Assembly (NCBI GenBank): GCA_028554755.1
Contig: JAPTOF010000010.1
Location: forward strand, 14,332,501-14,396,500
Length of the DNA stretch: 64,000 nt
From: Cordia subcordata
Taxonomy: Eukaryota > Streptophyta > Magnoliopsida > Boraginales > Cordiaceae
Reading direction: 5' to 3'
The notes below the pieces were generated by a model that made no database searches, was not told the origin of the DNA, and saw only the letters and a list, made by a program, of their open reading frames with translations. Positions 33,597 to 45,294 of the stretch are shown here, piece by piece (the first letter of the stretch is position 1; the number at the start of each line of letters is the position of its first letter). A program made the position numbers and the translations under genes.

Positions 33597-34700
33597 TTAA
33601 CCTGGATTATATGTGCTTGAGTAAGGATTGTACTCCTGTGAGTACCCCCGTATGGCATAGACTCGCTCCTGAATGAACTCGGGAAATTGCAATGCTAGGG
33701 GACAAGCTATGGTCATGTGTGTAGACTCAAAACACAATACACATCCGTGAAATACCAATGGGTTGAAGGACAAACCTATAGGACTAGTCCTATGAACTTG
33801 TGAAGAGAGGCTCAAAGTGATGAATTGATCTAGCTTACGCATCAACGCTCTAACCTCGATGGGCAAATCGAAAGAAATTCCTACCTCATGAACACCCTTT
33901 CTATTAGTTCCTCAACTAGACCTATCCATAGCGGTGTTTTGAAAAGAGTTCTTGGCCAACAAATCCATTTTATCCCAAGCTTCACTTGCTCTCAAATTAG
34001 AGAATCTACCACCAGATGCGGCATTCACCATCATTTTATTTTGCTCATTCAATCCTCTAAAAAAATATTAAAGAACATCATAAACGCTATACTCGTAGTG
34101 TGGACATTGCCTAAGAAGTTCATTGAACCTTTCCCAAGCCTCATGAAAGGTCTCTAAGTCATGTTGGGAGAAGGCCATAATGGAAGCCTTAAGGTTGACG
34201 GTCTTAGTTATGGGAAAGAACTTTTGATAAAACCTAGATTGAAGCCCATTCCAAGATGTAATGCAACCATTAGGTAACGAATGATACCATGACCTAGCCT
34301 TGTCCTTAAGGGAAAATGGGAACAACTTAAGGCGAAAGGCTTCTTGACACACGTTGGAAAAGTGAAGAATGGAACTTATTTCTACAAAGTCTCTAATGTG
34401 GTCCAAGGGGCTCTCATTGCTCCTCCCATGAAAGGAAGGGAGCATCGCCAACATGCTATGCTTAATCTCAAAATTAGCTTCCCTCAACCCTAGAATATGG
34501 ATAGCCAAGTTAGGCTTGAAGGCATTGCGGATGAAGAATTACCTAAGCGTGATGGGTGGGTCTGGCCTAAGGGGCTCTTGCGCACATGGGTGCTCGTGCG
34601 GAGGAACGGGATGCATAGGGGGAAAGGGAAGAGGATTAAGAGGAGGATTAGCAGGATCGGCCATTTCTCCTAAAAGATCTCGCCATTTCTCGTAAAAGAT
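33597..34700 (-). pseudogene. Element D gag
   Basis: Homologous to gag at 10862-12226. The core lies in 34508-34068 (NFEIKHSMLAMLPSFHG, PLDHIRDFVEI, LKLFPFSLKDKARSWYHSL, FHEAWERFNELLRQCPHYE). The C-terminal part lies in 33866-33597 (KLDQFITLSLSSQVHRTSP, CVLCFESTHMTIACPLA, QEYNPYSSTYNPG). Several nonsense codons interrupt the frame, including one after YDVL at 34068 close to where the other element also has its TGA. Start region near 34660-34700 is proline-rich (NPPLNPLPFPP). Confidence 0.85.
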
Positions 34701-35050
34701 CTCCTAAATTCCTAAAGTGATGAACAATTCTCTCAGGCTCAAGAAGCAAAGGAACTAGAGGATTCCTAAAAGAACGCCTACCAAGCATACAAAGCTAAAC
34801 CTAATCTCCTTCCACTTCTTGCAACCCCCGAAACTTCACACATCATAAAACTACAACAAACAAAACACAATCCTAAAATTACTAAAACAAGAAAGTAAAC
34901 TACTCAAAACAAGCAAAAACTATAAGCAAGTAAACTAGGAAACAAAGGTAAATACAAGATAACAACTACTAAGTAAACTAAGCAAAAGAAGCAAAATAAA
35001 GCAAGTAACTAGCTAAAGGACACAAATAAAGCAAACAAACCACCGTGCCT

Positions 35051-35070
35051 CCATGGCAACAGTGCCAAAA
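35051..35070 (-). other. Decayed tRNA-Asp primer binding site of element D
   Basis: The plus strand has TCCATGGCAACAGTGCCA where the intact site reads TCCCCGGCAACGGCGCCA. Four mismatches, two of them CG-to-CA/TG type changes typical of methylated-cytosine decay. It is next to LTR D2. Confidence 0.8.
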
Positions 35071-35073
35071 ACT

Positions 35074-37071
35074 TGATTCTTCTTGCCAATTAAGCAAAAA
35101 GCCTTAATTAAAAGCCTGCAAGTGCACAGGTCGTGTAGTCTAATGTGCAAAAGCAAGGTTGATCCCTCAGGGAGACGGGAAATCGGGAATGAAAGCTAAA
35201 TGTGTGTCCTAGAAAACTAGAAAGAAAATAAGCTAAACTAAGAATTCATTTTGCTAATTTTAGATATGAAAGGAGCTCAAAACAAATTAATCTAATCTAA
35301 ACAAACTAAAGAAAATAAATTCAAGATAGAACAAGCTAGTAAAAGGGAATTTACACAAGCAATGGGGCAATGGGTGAAATCCGCTTTACTATAGGTGATT
35401 TGAGTATTAACTTCGCTATGAGATTAACTTTGATAGTTTTGTACAAGAAAGGGTGCTCTAAGCTAGGAATCTAATCAACCTGAATCCCTAGACTCAGTAT
35501 GGGTCTATCCCTAGGTGCTAGCTATTTAGAGGCATAGTGTGGTCCTTATGAACTAGGGCACGGTGTAGCTAGTTATGTTCCTAGGTGATGATAATTGGTC
35601 TTACCCTAGGTTCTAACTCATTGGGTGAGTTTAAAGCCAAGAACTAGGCTTTCTAAGGTCAATTAAGCTAGCCCGACACCTATTGGCTGGGTTTAAAGCC
35701 AAAGAAGACTAAACTAGGCCTAATTACTAGTGAAGAACCACCAATCATAGCATCACGCTAGCGGCTAGCGGGATTTGACAATAAAGCACATCATACATGT
35801 TCTCAAGCATGATACGAAAGAATATAAAGCATATTCTAGCCTTAAACACTTGGACATATTTAGGTCATACCAATTTATGCATTAAAATCCAACACGTATG
35901 TCATAGAAGCTAAAATTGCTATTAAGGTATGTAAAAACACGCATAGACATGCATAGCTACAAAGCCCACTTCATGGAATCACTACATAAACACCTATACA
36001 TGCTCATGTAATGATTTAGAAGTGTTAAATAGCAATCAAGCCTCTAAATATGTGTTCTTTCACTTAGGCATATCAACAAACATAGACATGTATGTAAGTA
36101 ACCATTGAAGCATTAAGAGCAAACATATATATTAAACCATCAAATTCTCATAGCAAAGTAGTACTCAATGAACCCATAATACAAGCCTTAATCAACCATA
36201 AAAGATTTATTCTAACATAGAGAAAACTAAGTACAAAAGGAGAAAGATGAACTTCCTTTTCATGCTTAGCTTTGCTTTTCAAATCCTTGTCTTGATCTTG
36301 TAATTACAATTGTTAAAACCCTAATTACAAGCTTGGATCGAGGTGTATTTGTGTGTGGTTTAGTGTGTGAGAGGTGGTTTTAGATGGATTTTGGCTTTAG
36401 GGAAATGGGTGTTTGATTTTGAGTGTTCTTCCCCTTTAAAAAGGGTTGAAAAATGGCTTAAATAGACCTTTCAGCGCATCCAGCTAGGGCCCAATCGGTC
36501 GTCCGGCTAAAATTGGCTCAGATTCTGATCCGGTTGGTCGACCAGCCTTCACAGGAGGTTGACCGGTCTTGACAGTAAAATATCCATATCTTGCTCGTTT
36601 TGGCTCCGATTCATGCACCGTTTTTTTTTCATGGCTTCGTATCATTGTAAGGGATCTCCCAAGCCATCTTTTGCACCCTAAAACATGTCTAAAATTTGTC
36701 CATGTCCTTTTTAGTTTGCAAGCTCTGAATTTGGCTCACGTTGCGCTCGGTTTCGCCTCAGTCGTTTCTTCTTTCGCCGGGCCACTTCCAAATGCACTTT
36801 TCTTCATTCCTTTATGTCCAAAACACCCTTGGCTTTGTTCCACACACCAAGGACCCTCAATCAAGCTCTAATTATCTCTCTAGATCATGCCTAAAACAAG
36901 CAATAAACGCGCATTAGTGTAGCATTTAAGTCTTAACTTCAACTATGAACATGTAAATTCGAATATGCACAAGTATGACCTAAATGCTATACTAATACAC
37001 CAAATGAAGCTCAAAACACCTCAAAATAAGTATATACTTGTAATACATAAACACACAAAACAAACACATCA
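35074..37071 (-). repeat. LTR D2 (5' LTR of element D)
   Basis: 1998 bp, TGATTCTTCTTGCC to AAACACATCA. It pairs with D1. CG-motif cluster at 36478-36575 (GGTCGTCCGGC, GGTCGACCAGCC, GGTTGACCGGTC). Confidence 0.88.
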
Positions 37072-37076
37072 CCTCT

Positions 37077-38439
37077 CAACGAATATGGCCTCTCTAATAT
37101 GCATATAACCTCAAAGAGAATGAGAGAAAGAATGAACAAACACAATGATTCACAAGATGGCATAAGAGCCTTATTCACAAAACCTCAAAAGAATGAAATG
37201 ACAAACTTGTGCTTAATTGACATTGTGTCATTTAAGCACTTATTCCTTGAACTTCACATTTTCATGTTTTTGTTGCCTTTTGGCTTTTCTGCTTTTTTCA
37301 TTTTTTTGGCTTTTTTCATGCTTTTTGCTTTTTTCAAATTTTTTGGATTTTTCACACTTATTGTATTACATTACATAACAAAGAGAAAAGAAAAAAAAGG
37401 CTAAGGCATATGAAAAAGAACCAATCAAGGAGGGGAACTCATATCAACAACCCCTTGCTACAAAGTACATTCTTAGAGGCACTTACTCCCCACAACTTTC
37501 AAGGGCATCTCTTCTAAGTCTCGAATCTCCCTTCACTCTATTCACTCCCCACACTACAATCCTATCTCTACCAATTAATTAAATCAATCATAAAATCCAA
37601 CACCCCAATCAACCAAGAGACATACAACTCTAAATGCATACAAATTGAAAAACTTTCTCCATTTTAGGCACATAATACACATCTACCTTATACAAAGCAT
37701 AAAACAATAAAACCAAACTCCCACACCCCCAAACCTAAACTTTGCTTATCTTCAAGCAAATAGAACAAAACTACTCTACAAGCAAATAAGCATCACAAAG
37801 CAAATAAGGGTGGTGGGGATGGGATAGATATATGAGGACAAGTGGAGAGAGGACAGATACAACCTTGTTTTCGTTTGAAGCTCTTCGATGCCAATAGAAT
37901 AATGATTTATCTACTAACCCTGTTTCTCAACAAAAGACAAACACTGACAAAGTACAAGATTAGTAGTATATGCCAAGCAAGCTCACATTGGCATCATCTA
38001 ATGATAAACAAGGTGCATAAAGAATGAGAAATGATAGAAGTGAGGATCAACACTTAGGATGGCGAAAAAAAAAAAAGAAACAAAAAGCAAATGAAAATAA
38101 AAAAATGATAATGCTAAAAACAAATAAAAGAAAATGGAAAGCAAGGAAAGCAAATGGAATATAAACCTATCTAGGGTGCCTCCTAGCAATGCTGGATTTA
38201 ACGTCTCTTGCTGGGCGTAAATTTTAGGGCAATATGTGTTTAAATTTGTGAGGCACATATTGCTGAATATTTAACCAAGCACAGATAGTAAAAGGAAAAG
38301 GATCATGCATCATATAATAGGGTAATGAATGCACAATGCACCCTTTTCAAGATCCCAACTCGAATTATCAAATGAGAAAATTCGCAAAAGTGTAGATGGT
38401 GCCATGCATATGTGTGAAATATAAAGGCCTGTTTGCTCT
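37077..38439 (-). other. Element C interior: 3' noncoding cassette, right part
   Basis: Continues from 27599 across element D. It includes the T-rich block (37260-37350) and stem-loop at 37742-37759. Counting across the insertion, the two C stem-loops are about 0.93 kb apart. No gene; the Lys-rich and Phe-rich frames here are composition artefacts. Confidence 0.7.
37742..37759 (-). repeat. Conserved stem-loop, upstream copy (element C)
   Basis: Sense strand TTGCTTGAAGATAAGCAA: stem kept through a G-U pair, loop AAGA. Confidence 0.72.
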
Positions 38440-40200
38440 TTAATTAGCCACCCATGGCCTTCTTCTCATAATCAAGGGCTAGGAGCACATCCTCCCCATG
38501 GGTCAAAGATAGGTCTAATGCATGCAACAAGGAGAAGTGCTATCTAACCCTAGATGAAAATGTTATAAACTACAAGGCACACGTGTGAGCACCAAAAAGA
38601 GAGACTCAATGGAATAGGAAAAGAGAGTAGGAACAAAATTTGGAGAAAGAGGAGCAATGATAAAGGAAGTGGACGTACAACACTCTTCTTCTCTACATGA
38701 TACATCATTATCAAGCATGGTCGCTCTAACTTCTCATAAGGGTGGATTCAATCTTAACGGGCTCTATTTCCATCAATGATTAATCAAACATCCAAAAAGG
38801 CCTATAGACAATCTTCCAAGCTCACTAATTTCTTTCTTAGATGTCTTCTTAAAGTGGCTATTCTCCTCAACACAATGATTCTTGACTCAAAGAGAATTAA
38901 CATCTAAATCTCCAAAATTAATGTCTTATTTTCCCTAATGAATGACTCTAAACCATCACCAGCTAAAATCTCATCAAATCTATCCATTCATTTATTGCTA
39001 ATGGGTGTCATCTCACCATCACGCTTCTGACTAGGGGTAGGCACAAATGGAGGGGACGACAGGGACTCAAAGGATTTTGGGTCATGTATGCATGAATGTT
39101 CAAAGGAGGGATGTAACCTAGACTTCCTAAATGTGGACTTGAAATGCAAATTAGTGTTATGAACATGAGACTTAACCTTCAAGTGCATGGAATGTGTGGG
39201 ATAAGAAGAAAGGATAGGCTCGTGCAACTCAATAGAGAATGTTGAAAGCTTAGGAAGATAGGGTACTACCTCCTTTAAAACATATCCATAAGAATCATCA
39301 GGAACCAAACTAAGGAAGATAGGGTACTACTTCCTCTAAAACATATCCATAAGAATCATCCAGAACTAAAGCATCATCATGCTCATCCTCATCCTCACTA
39401 CAAGATGTAAGCTCTCCATCAATCTCTTTTTCTAGTTGTCTCGTCAATGCATCATCATTTTAACCCTTATTTCTCTCATCTCTAAGTCTTTCTCCTATCT
39501 TTTCAACCCAGTCAACTGTATCTCAGGACTTCCAACCATGGGTTGTTTACTCTCAACCATTCTCCTCATGCACTTATCTCAATTATCAACTTGTTGCCTT
39601 ATGCAATCTAGGCACTCTTGGTTAAATTAGAGGAGGTATATGAGATAGTCAAGCTTTTGACTATGTGAAAGAGACCTAAAAGAAAAAAGTTCTTCCGAGT
39701 TGAGATTGGAAATATCTTGGTTGAAAACACTACAAACTCCATCTTGAAAAGACTAGGAGGAATGATGGGTGGGAAACAATGGTGCAGGAGATGGATTTTC
39801 AAAACAAGGAGGTGGATGAAATGCAGTGTCATCTTGACCCCAATATAAAAATGCATAAGGTTGCTCTTTAAAATCATGATGATAAGATGTGGATGCATGA
39901 ATGGGCATATGATTGCTAAGGGCATTGGACATTGCATGCAATGTAGAACAAGAATCAAAATAATGGTCGTGGCTTTCACAAAGTTCTCAATAATAATAAT
40001 ATAAATCCCTATAATCATGATTACTACATGAAGATGCATGAAATGATACATGATTATAGGGGTCAAAGCTAATACTAGCCCTAGATTAAGGATTGTCATG
40101 GGGGTAAAAGAAAGTTTGATGCGTATAACTTCCACACAATGACATGCATTGGGAAACTTTCGGGTGGTGGGGAAGAGGATACAAGTGACCTTCATGATGC
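38440..40200 (-). pseudogene. Accessory ORF region of element C (copy 4)
   Basis: Unknown function. Element C has no gag or pol motifs; this is its only coding-like content. The frame 39308-38988 carries FEHSCIHDPKSFESLSSPPF and SQKRDGEMTPISNK, matching EKRDGEMTPTSNE in element E. The upstream part is readable in pieces (39941-39753: SYHHDFKEQPYAFLYWGQDD, then FHPPPCFENPSPAP). Another 195-residue frame overlaps it (40195-39608), but its composition is that of a shifted frame. Stops at about 39628 and 39580 interrupt the likely reading. A direct duplication of about 48 bp (GGAAGATAGGGTACTAC...) sits at 39257-39360. Real ancestral coding sequence is likely, but its product is not identifiable. 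Confidence 0.5.
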
Positions 40201-40393
40201 ATTAGGATCATTCATGATTAATTGACACAAATAAACCTCTTCACAATGCACAAATTTTTTTTGGACTTTTCTTTTATTATTCAAAATAAAAAAGACATGA
40301 AAAGAAAAGATAAAATAATATGTAACAAGCTAAGACACATAAAAACAAAGAAACCAAACAATCGTTGCCTTCCCAACAACAGCACCAAAAGCT
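40201..40393 (-). other. Element C leader with decayed primer site
   Basis: Next to LTR C2 the plus strand reads TTCCCAACAACAGCACCA (about 40369-40386), a decayed form of the tRNA-Asp site at 12487-12504. No gene. Confidence 0.6.
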
Positions 40394-42330
40394 TGTTCTC
40401 TTTCTTACAGCATAAACCTAAATAGCCCATAAGCGCATGAGTCGCATGTAACTTTGTGTGTGCGAGTGCATGGTCGAATCCAGTTAGAGGCCTAACATGA
40501 GTGGTGTTCCAAGCTAAGCGTGTTCGAAAAAGCTGCATGTTAAGACCTAACCTACGATCTTTTTAGTGTTTTTAGATTAAGAAAAGCACAGAAAAGATAA
40601 ATCTAAGCTAAGGACAAGGAAATAAAAGGTGGGGTGTGTATGTGATGGGGGAATCAAGCAATCTAAGAGAGTCAAACACATGAAAAAGGAGACTAGGGTG
40701 ATTACGTCTTGCGAATGGGTGGTTACTAGTTCTTGTTAGGGTTGCCTGATAGATTATACTGAGTGATCTAATCTAGACATCTAATTAACCTCCTAATTGG
40801 TACCCTAAGCCTCAGAGTGGGTCCGTCCTTAAGTGACAATGCCTAGAACTACGGTGTGATCTTCATGACTTAGGAATTAAGGCTAGCTAATAGGGTTCTA
40901 GGTGATTAGGTCGATCTACCTCTTGCACTTAATCCACTAATTAGTTCACTAATCTAACCCTAGGACTCGGTGCGAGTCCATCCCTAAGCTTTGCCCCACT
41001 TAGAGCTACAATGTGCTCTTTATGAATCTAGGGCGCTAAGGTGGACTAACTAGTCTTCCTAAGTGAACTAAGGTCAACCAAACTTATCTTGACTCTTATT
41101 GGCTGGATTTACAGCCAAAGGGGACTCGACCTAGGCTAGTTACTACTTGTGCACCATCAATCACATCACAATAGCGGAAAGTAACAATTACGTGAAAAGC
41201 ATACACATCTAGGCCATGGCATTTGAGAATATTCCGGAGTATTCTACTACTAAGCACATAGACATACTTAGATTATACCAATTTAAGTAATAGTACTCGG
41301 CATGTAAGCAATAGAAGCTAGTTATGCTATTAAGTATGCAAACACACACATAGACATGTATATAAGCATATCCACTTCATGTAATCAGCACACAAACACA
41401 TAGACATGATAGCATAATGATTTAGAGATGGTTAATAGCATAATAGACTTCAATATACATATGCAACATCATTGAGGCAATTCAACAAACACATAGACAT
41501 GTACATAAAATAGCCTTTAAAACCCTAAGCACAAAGCATATATATATTCAAATCCATCAAGTACCCATAGCATTATTGTAATAATCACCCTATAAAGCTC
41601 TAATGATACATAAAGAGTTAGGATAAAAGAGAGATACCCATTTATCCAAACCCATACTTACAACCCATGAGCTATGCCTAAATTTTATGTTTGATCCTCT
41701 TTGAAGCTTGATTCATAGGTGTTTTTGTGTTTAGAAATGAGTACGTGGGGTGGATTTAGGGTTTAGGGAAATGGGTATGTAAAATAGTGGGTGTTCTCTC
41801 TCAAAAAATGCTAAAAAGATGCTTAAATAGAGCTGAAATTGCGCAGGGCCCAGGGATAAGCCGTGGGACTGGCATTGGGGCTTGGTCAACCGACCTTAAT
41901 GGCTTGTTCTGTGATTTGGCCAGGGGCCTAGGCCGTTCAACCAGCCTAGGGTTGAAGTTGACTGGCCTTTCTTGTTTCTTGGCCCGATTTTGCTCATCAC
42001 GAGTTAGTTTCTTCTTGGGTGCTCCAATGTTTGTCCGGCCGCTTCCAAATACACTTTTCTTCATTCCTTTGCATCTGGAACACCCTTGGCTTTAGTCCAC
42101 ACCCCAAGCACGATAAATCAAGGTCCAATCATCTCCTTGAAGCTCACTTAAAACAAGCAATAATTGTGCATTTGTGTAGCATTTAAGTTCTAATCTTAAC
42201 TATGAACATGTAAACCCAAATATGCATAAGTATGACCTAAACTCTATATTAATACACCAAATAAAGCATAAAACATCTCAAAACAAGCATCTATATGCAA
42301 TGCATAAGCACACACAAAACCAACACATCA
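40394..42330 (-). repeat. LTR C2, shared by elements C and E
   Basis: 1937 bp from TGTTCTCTTTC to CAACACATCA, homologous to C1 throughout. On its left is a primer site, so it is the 5' LTR of C. On its right is a purine tract and stem-loop (42331-42366), so it is also the 3' LTR of E. It contains a CG-motif cluster near 41845-41965, heavily decayed. Confidence 0.85.
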
Positions 42331-42348
42331 ACACCCTAAACCTTCTGC

Positions 42349-42366
42349 TTGTTTGTCTTCAAGCAA
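42349..42366 (-). repeat. Conserved stem-loop, LTR-proximal copy (element E)
   Basis: Sense strand TTGCTTGAAGACAAACAA: one stem position changed. Confidence 0.68.
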
Positions 42367-43314
42367 GTCTAATCTTAAGTTTATTTCTAAGTTGGTAAAG
42401 AGGGTTGCCCAAAGGATTCATTTGCTATCATGGTGAGTCTACGGAGTATGTAGGGGTCGTTCTTTTTGTAGAAGGGTTCCCAAACCTCTTTGGATTCGAC
42501 CCCTAGCTACAAGGGGTCTCACATCTCCGGAAAGTTCCCAAGCAGCGATAACCACCACAAGCCTAGGATTCTAATGCATGTACACGAGATGTTGATACTT
42601 CGTGCCCCATTAACTAACATGGCCTCTCCAATATGCATGTAACCTTAAAGAGAAGGAGAGAAAGAATGAACAAACACAATAGCTCACAATATGGCATAAG
42701 AGCCTTATTCACAAAACATCAGAAGAACGAAACAACAAACTTGTGCTAAGTCGACATTGTGTCACTTATGCACTTATTAAATGAACTTCACTTTTTCATG
42801 TTTTTGTTGCCTTTTGGCTTTTTTGCATTTTTCATTTTTTGGATTTTTCAATATTTTTGACTTTTTCAATTTTTTTGGATTTTTTCACACTTTTTGTATT
42901 ACATTACATAACAAAGAGAAAAAAAAAATAAAAAGAAAGGCTAAGGCGCATGAAAAAGAACCAATCAAGGAAGGGGAACTTATATCAACAACTCCTTTTT
43001 TAACTCTTCTTCCAACCAAGCCATGGGGTAGCTATAAGGTGCATTCTTAGAGGCACTCACTTCCCATAATTTTCAAAGGCATTTCCTCCAAGTCTCGAAT
43101 CTCCCTCCAATACATTCACTTCCTATAATACAACCCTATCTCCACCAATCAATTAAATCAATCATAAAAGCCAACACGCTAATCAACCAAGAGACAAATG
43201 ACTCTAAATGCATAAAAATCTAAAATCTTTTACCATTCAGGCACGTAATACACATCTACCCTATACAAAGCATAAAATAATAAAACCAAACTCCCACACC
43301 CCCAAACCTAAACT

Positions 43315-43332
43315 TTGTTTTTCCTCAAGCAA
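43315..43332 (-). repeat. Conserved stem-loop, upstream copy (element E), decayed
   Basis: Sense strand TTGCTTGAGGAAAAACAA: left arm intact, right arm with two changes. Confidence 0.6.
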
Positions 43333-43793
43333 ATAGAACAATACTACTAAACAAGAAAATAAGCATCATAAAGCAAATATGGGTGGCGGGGATAGGATAA
43401 ATATAAGGGGACAAGTGGAAAGAGTACAAACACAAGCTTTTTTTTGTTTGAAGCTCTTCGATGCCAATGGATAATGATTTGTCTACTAACCCTGTTTCTC
43501 AACAAATGATAAACGCTCACAAAGTACAAGATTAGTAGCATATACCAAGCAAGCTCGCATTGGCATCATTTAATGATAAACAACGTGTATGAAGAATAGG
43601 AAATGATAAAGTAAGGATCAACACTTGGGAAGGCAAAAAAGAAAAACGAACAAAAAGCAAATGAAAATCAAAGAACGATAATACTAAAAGCAAATAAAAG
43701 AAAAGGGAAAGTGAGGAAAGCAAATGGAATATAAACATGTCTAAGGTGCCTCCTAGCATCGCTGCGTTTAACACCTTCAGTCGGTCGCTAATG

Positions 43794-45294
43794 TTAGAGA
43801 AATACATGTTTAAAATTGCGAGGCCCAAATTGCTGAATATTCAACCAAGCACAGATAGTGAAAGGAAAAGGGTCATGCATCATATAATGGGGTAATGAAT
43901 GCATAATGCACCTTTTTTCAAAATCCCACCCCGAACTACCAAATGAGAAAGTGTACACAAGTGTGAAAGATGTCATGCATAAGCGTGAAAGATCATGCCT
44001 CGTTTGCTCTTTAGTTAGCCATTCTATGGCCTTCTTCTTGTAATCAAGAGCTAGGAACATGCCCTTCCCATGGGTTAAAGATAGGCATAATCCTTGCAAC
44101 ATGGGAGAAGTGCTTTCTAACTCTAGATGAAAATGCTCTAAACTAGAAGGCATAAATGTGAACTCCAAAGAAGGAGACTAACGGAATGGGAACGGAAAGT
44201 AGGAATGACATTTGGAGAAGGAGGAGTAACGATAAGGGAAGTAGATGTACTATACTCTTCTTTTCCACAAGATACATCATCATCAAGCCTAGGTCGCTTT
44301 AACACCTTGTAAGGGGGAGATTCAATCTTAATGGGCTCTATTAACATCAATGCTTCATCAAACATCCAAAAAGACCAATAGATCAATCTTCCAAACTCAT
44401 CAATTTCTTTCTTAGGTGTTGTGTTAGAGTGGCTATTCTTCTCAACACAATAATTCTTAACTCCAAGAGTCTTAGCATCTAAAACCTCTGAAATTAATGT
44501 CTTGTTTTCCCTAACAGATGACTTTAAACCATCACTAGCTAAAATCTCATCAAATCTATCCATACATTCATTGCTAGTGGGTGTCATCTCACCATCACGT
44601 TTCTCACAAGGGGTAGGTGTAAATGAAGGGGACAACAGGGACTCAAAGGATTTTCGGTCATGTATGGATGAATGTTCAAAGTAGGGGTGTACCTTAGACT
44701 CCCTAAATGTAGACTAAAAATGCAAATGAGTGTTATAAATATGAGACTCAACCTCCAAATGTGTCAAATGCGTAGGATGAGAAGAAAGGATAGGCTCATG
44801 CAACTCAATGGATGATGTTGAAAGCTTAGGAGGATAGGGTACTACTTTGTCTAAAACATATCCATAAGAATCATCAAGAACCAAACTATCATCACACTCA
44901 TTCTTATCCTCACTGCAAGATGTAAGCTCTCAATCAACCTTTCTTTATATTTGTCTCTCAAATGTATCATTAATTTCACCCCTATTTTTCTCATCTCTTG
45001 GTCTCTTCAACCCAATCTAAAGGTATCTCAAGACTTCCAACCATAGGTTGTTCACTCTTAGCCATTCTCCTTAAGCACTTATCTCGATTATCAATTTGTT
45101 GCCTTATGCAATCTAGGCGCTCTTAATTAGACTAAAGGAGTTGTATGAGATAGCCAAGCTTTTGTCTACATGAAATAGACCTAAAAGAAGAAAGTTCTTC
45201 TGAGTTGATATAGGAAAGATCTTGGTTGAAAAAACTAAAAAAGCTAAAACCACCATCATCAAAAGACTTAGAAGAATGGTAGGTTGGAAATTAA
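43794..45294 (-). pseudogene. Accessory ORF region of element E (copy 5)
   Basis: Best preserved copy. The frame 44635-44138 has EKRDGEMTPTSNECMDRFDEILASDGLK, VRENKTLISEVLDAKTLGV, TPKKEIDEFGRLIYWSFWMFDE and VLKRPRLDDDVS. The frame 44168-43794 continues with EFTFMPSSLEHFHLELESTS, ALDYKKKAIEWLTKEQ and MHDPFPFTICAWL. The order of these blocks matches copies 1, 3 and 4. The N-terminal portion upstream of 44640 is broken (SCIHD-like sequence near 44660). At about 45294 the interior jumps directly into the middle of an LTR, so the primer-proximal 0.65 kb seen in element C is missing. No domain recognised. Confidence 0.6.

Larger units (their letters stand above)
27600..37071 (-). mobile_element. 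Element D: gag-protease gypsy element lacking RT and integrase
   Basis: Minus-strand element with LTRs 27600-29630 and 35074-37071. A decayed tRNA-Asp primer site at 35051-35070 is followed by gag and protease remnants, then an accessory ORF, then the 3' cassette. No RT, RNase H or integrase motif can be found in either strand of the 5.4 kb interior. It sits inside element C with an imperfect 5-bp TSD (CCCCT at 27595-27599, CCTCT at 37072-37076). A non-autonomous derivative related to the Athila-type element at 3332-14310. Confidence 0.85.
42331..43793 (-). other. Element E interior: 3' noncoding cassette
   Basis: Uninterrupted copy of the cassette: stem-loops at 42349-42366 and 43315-43332 (966 nt apart) and a T-rich block at 42780-42900. 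It closely follows the split cassette of element C. No gene. Confidence 0.75.

Noticed and set aside
39608..40195. 195-residue hydrophobic-looking frame on the minus strand
   Set aside because: Composition (Ile/Met/His-rich) is that of a shifted frame. The overlapping frame shows better protein-like text and matches the other accessory copies' style.
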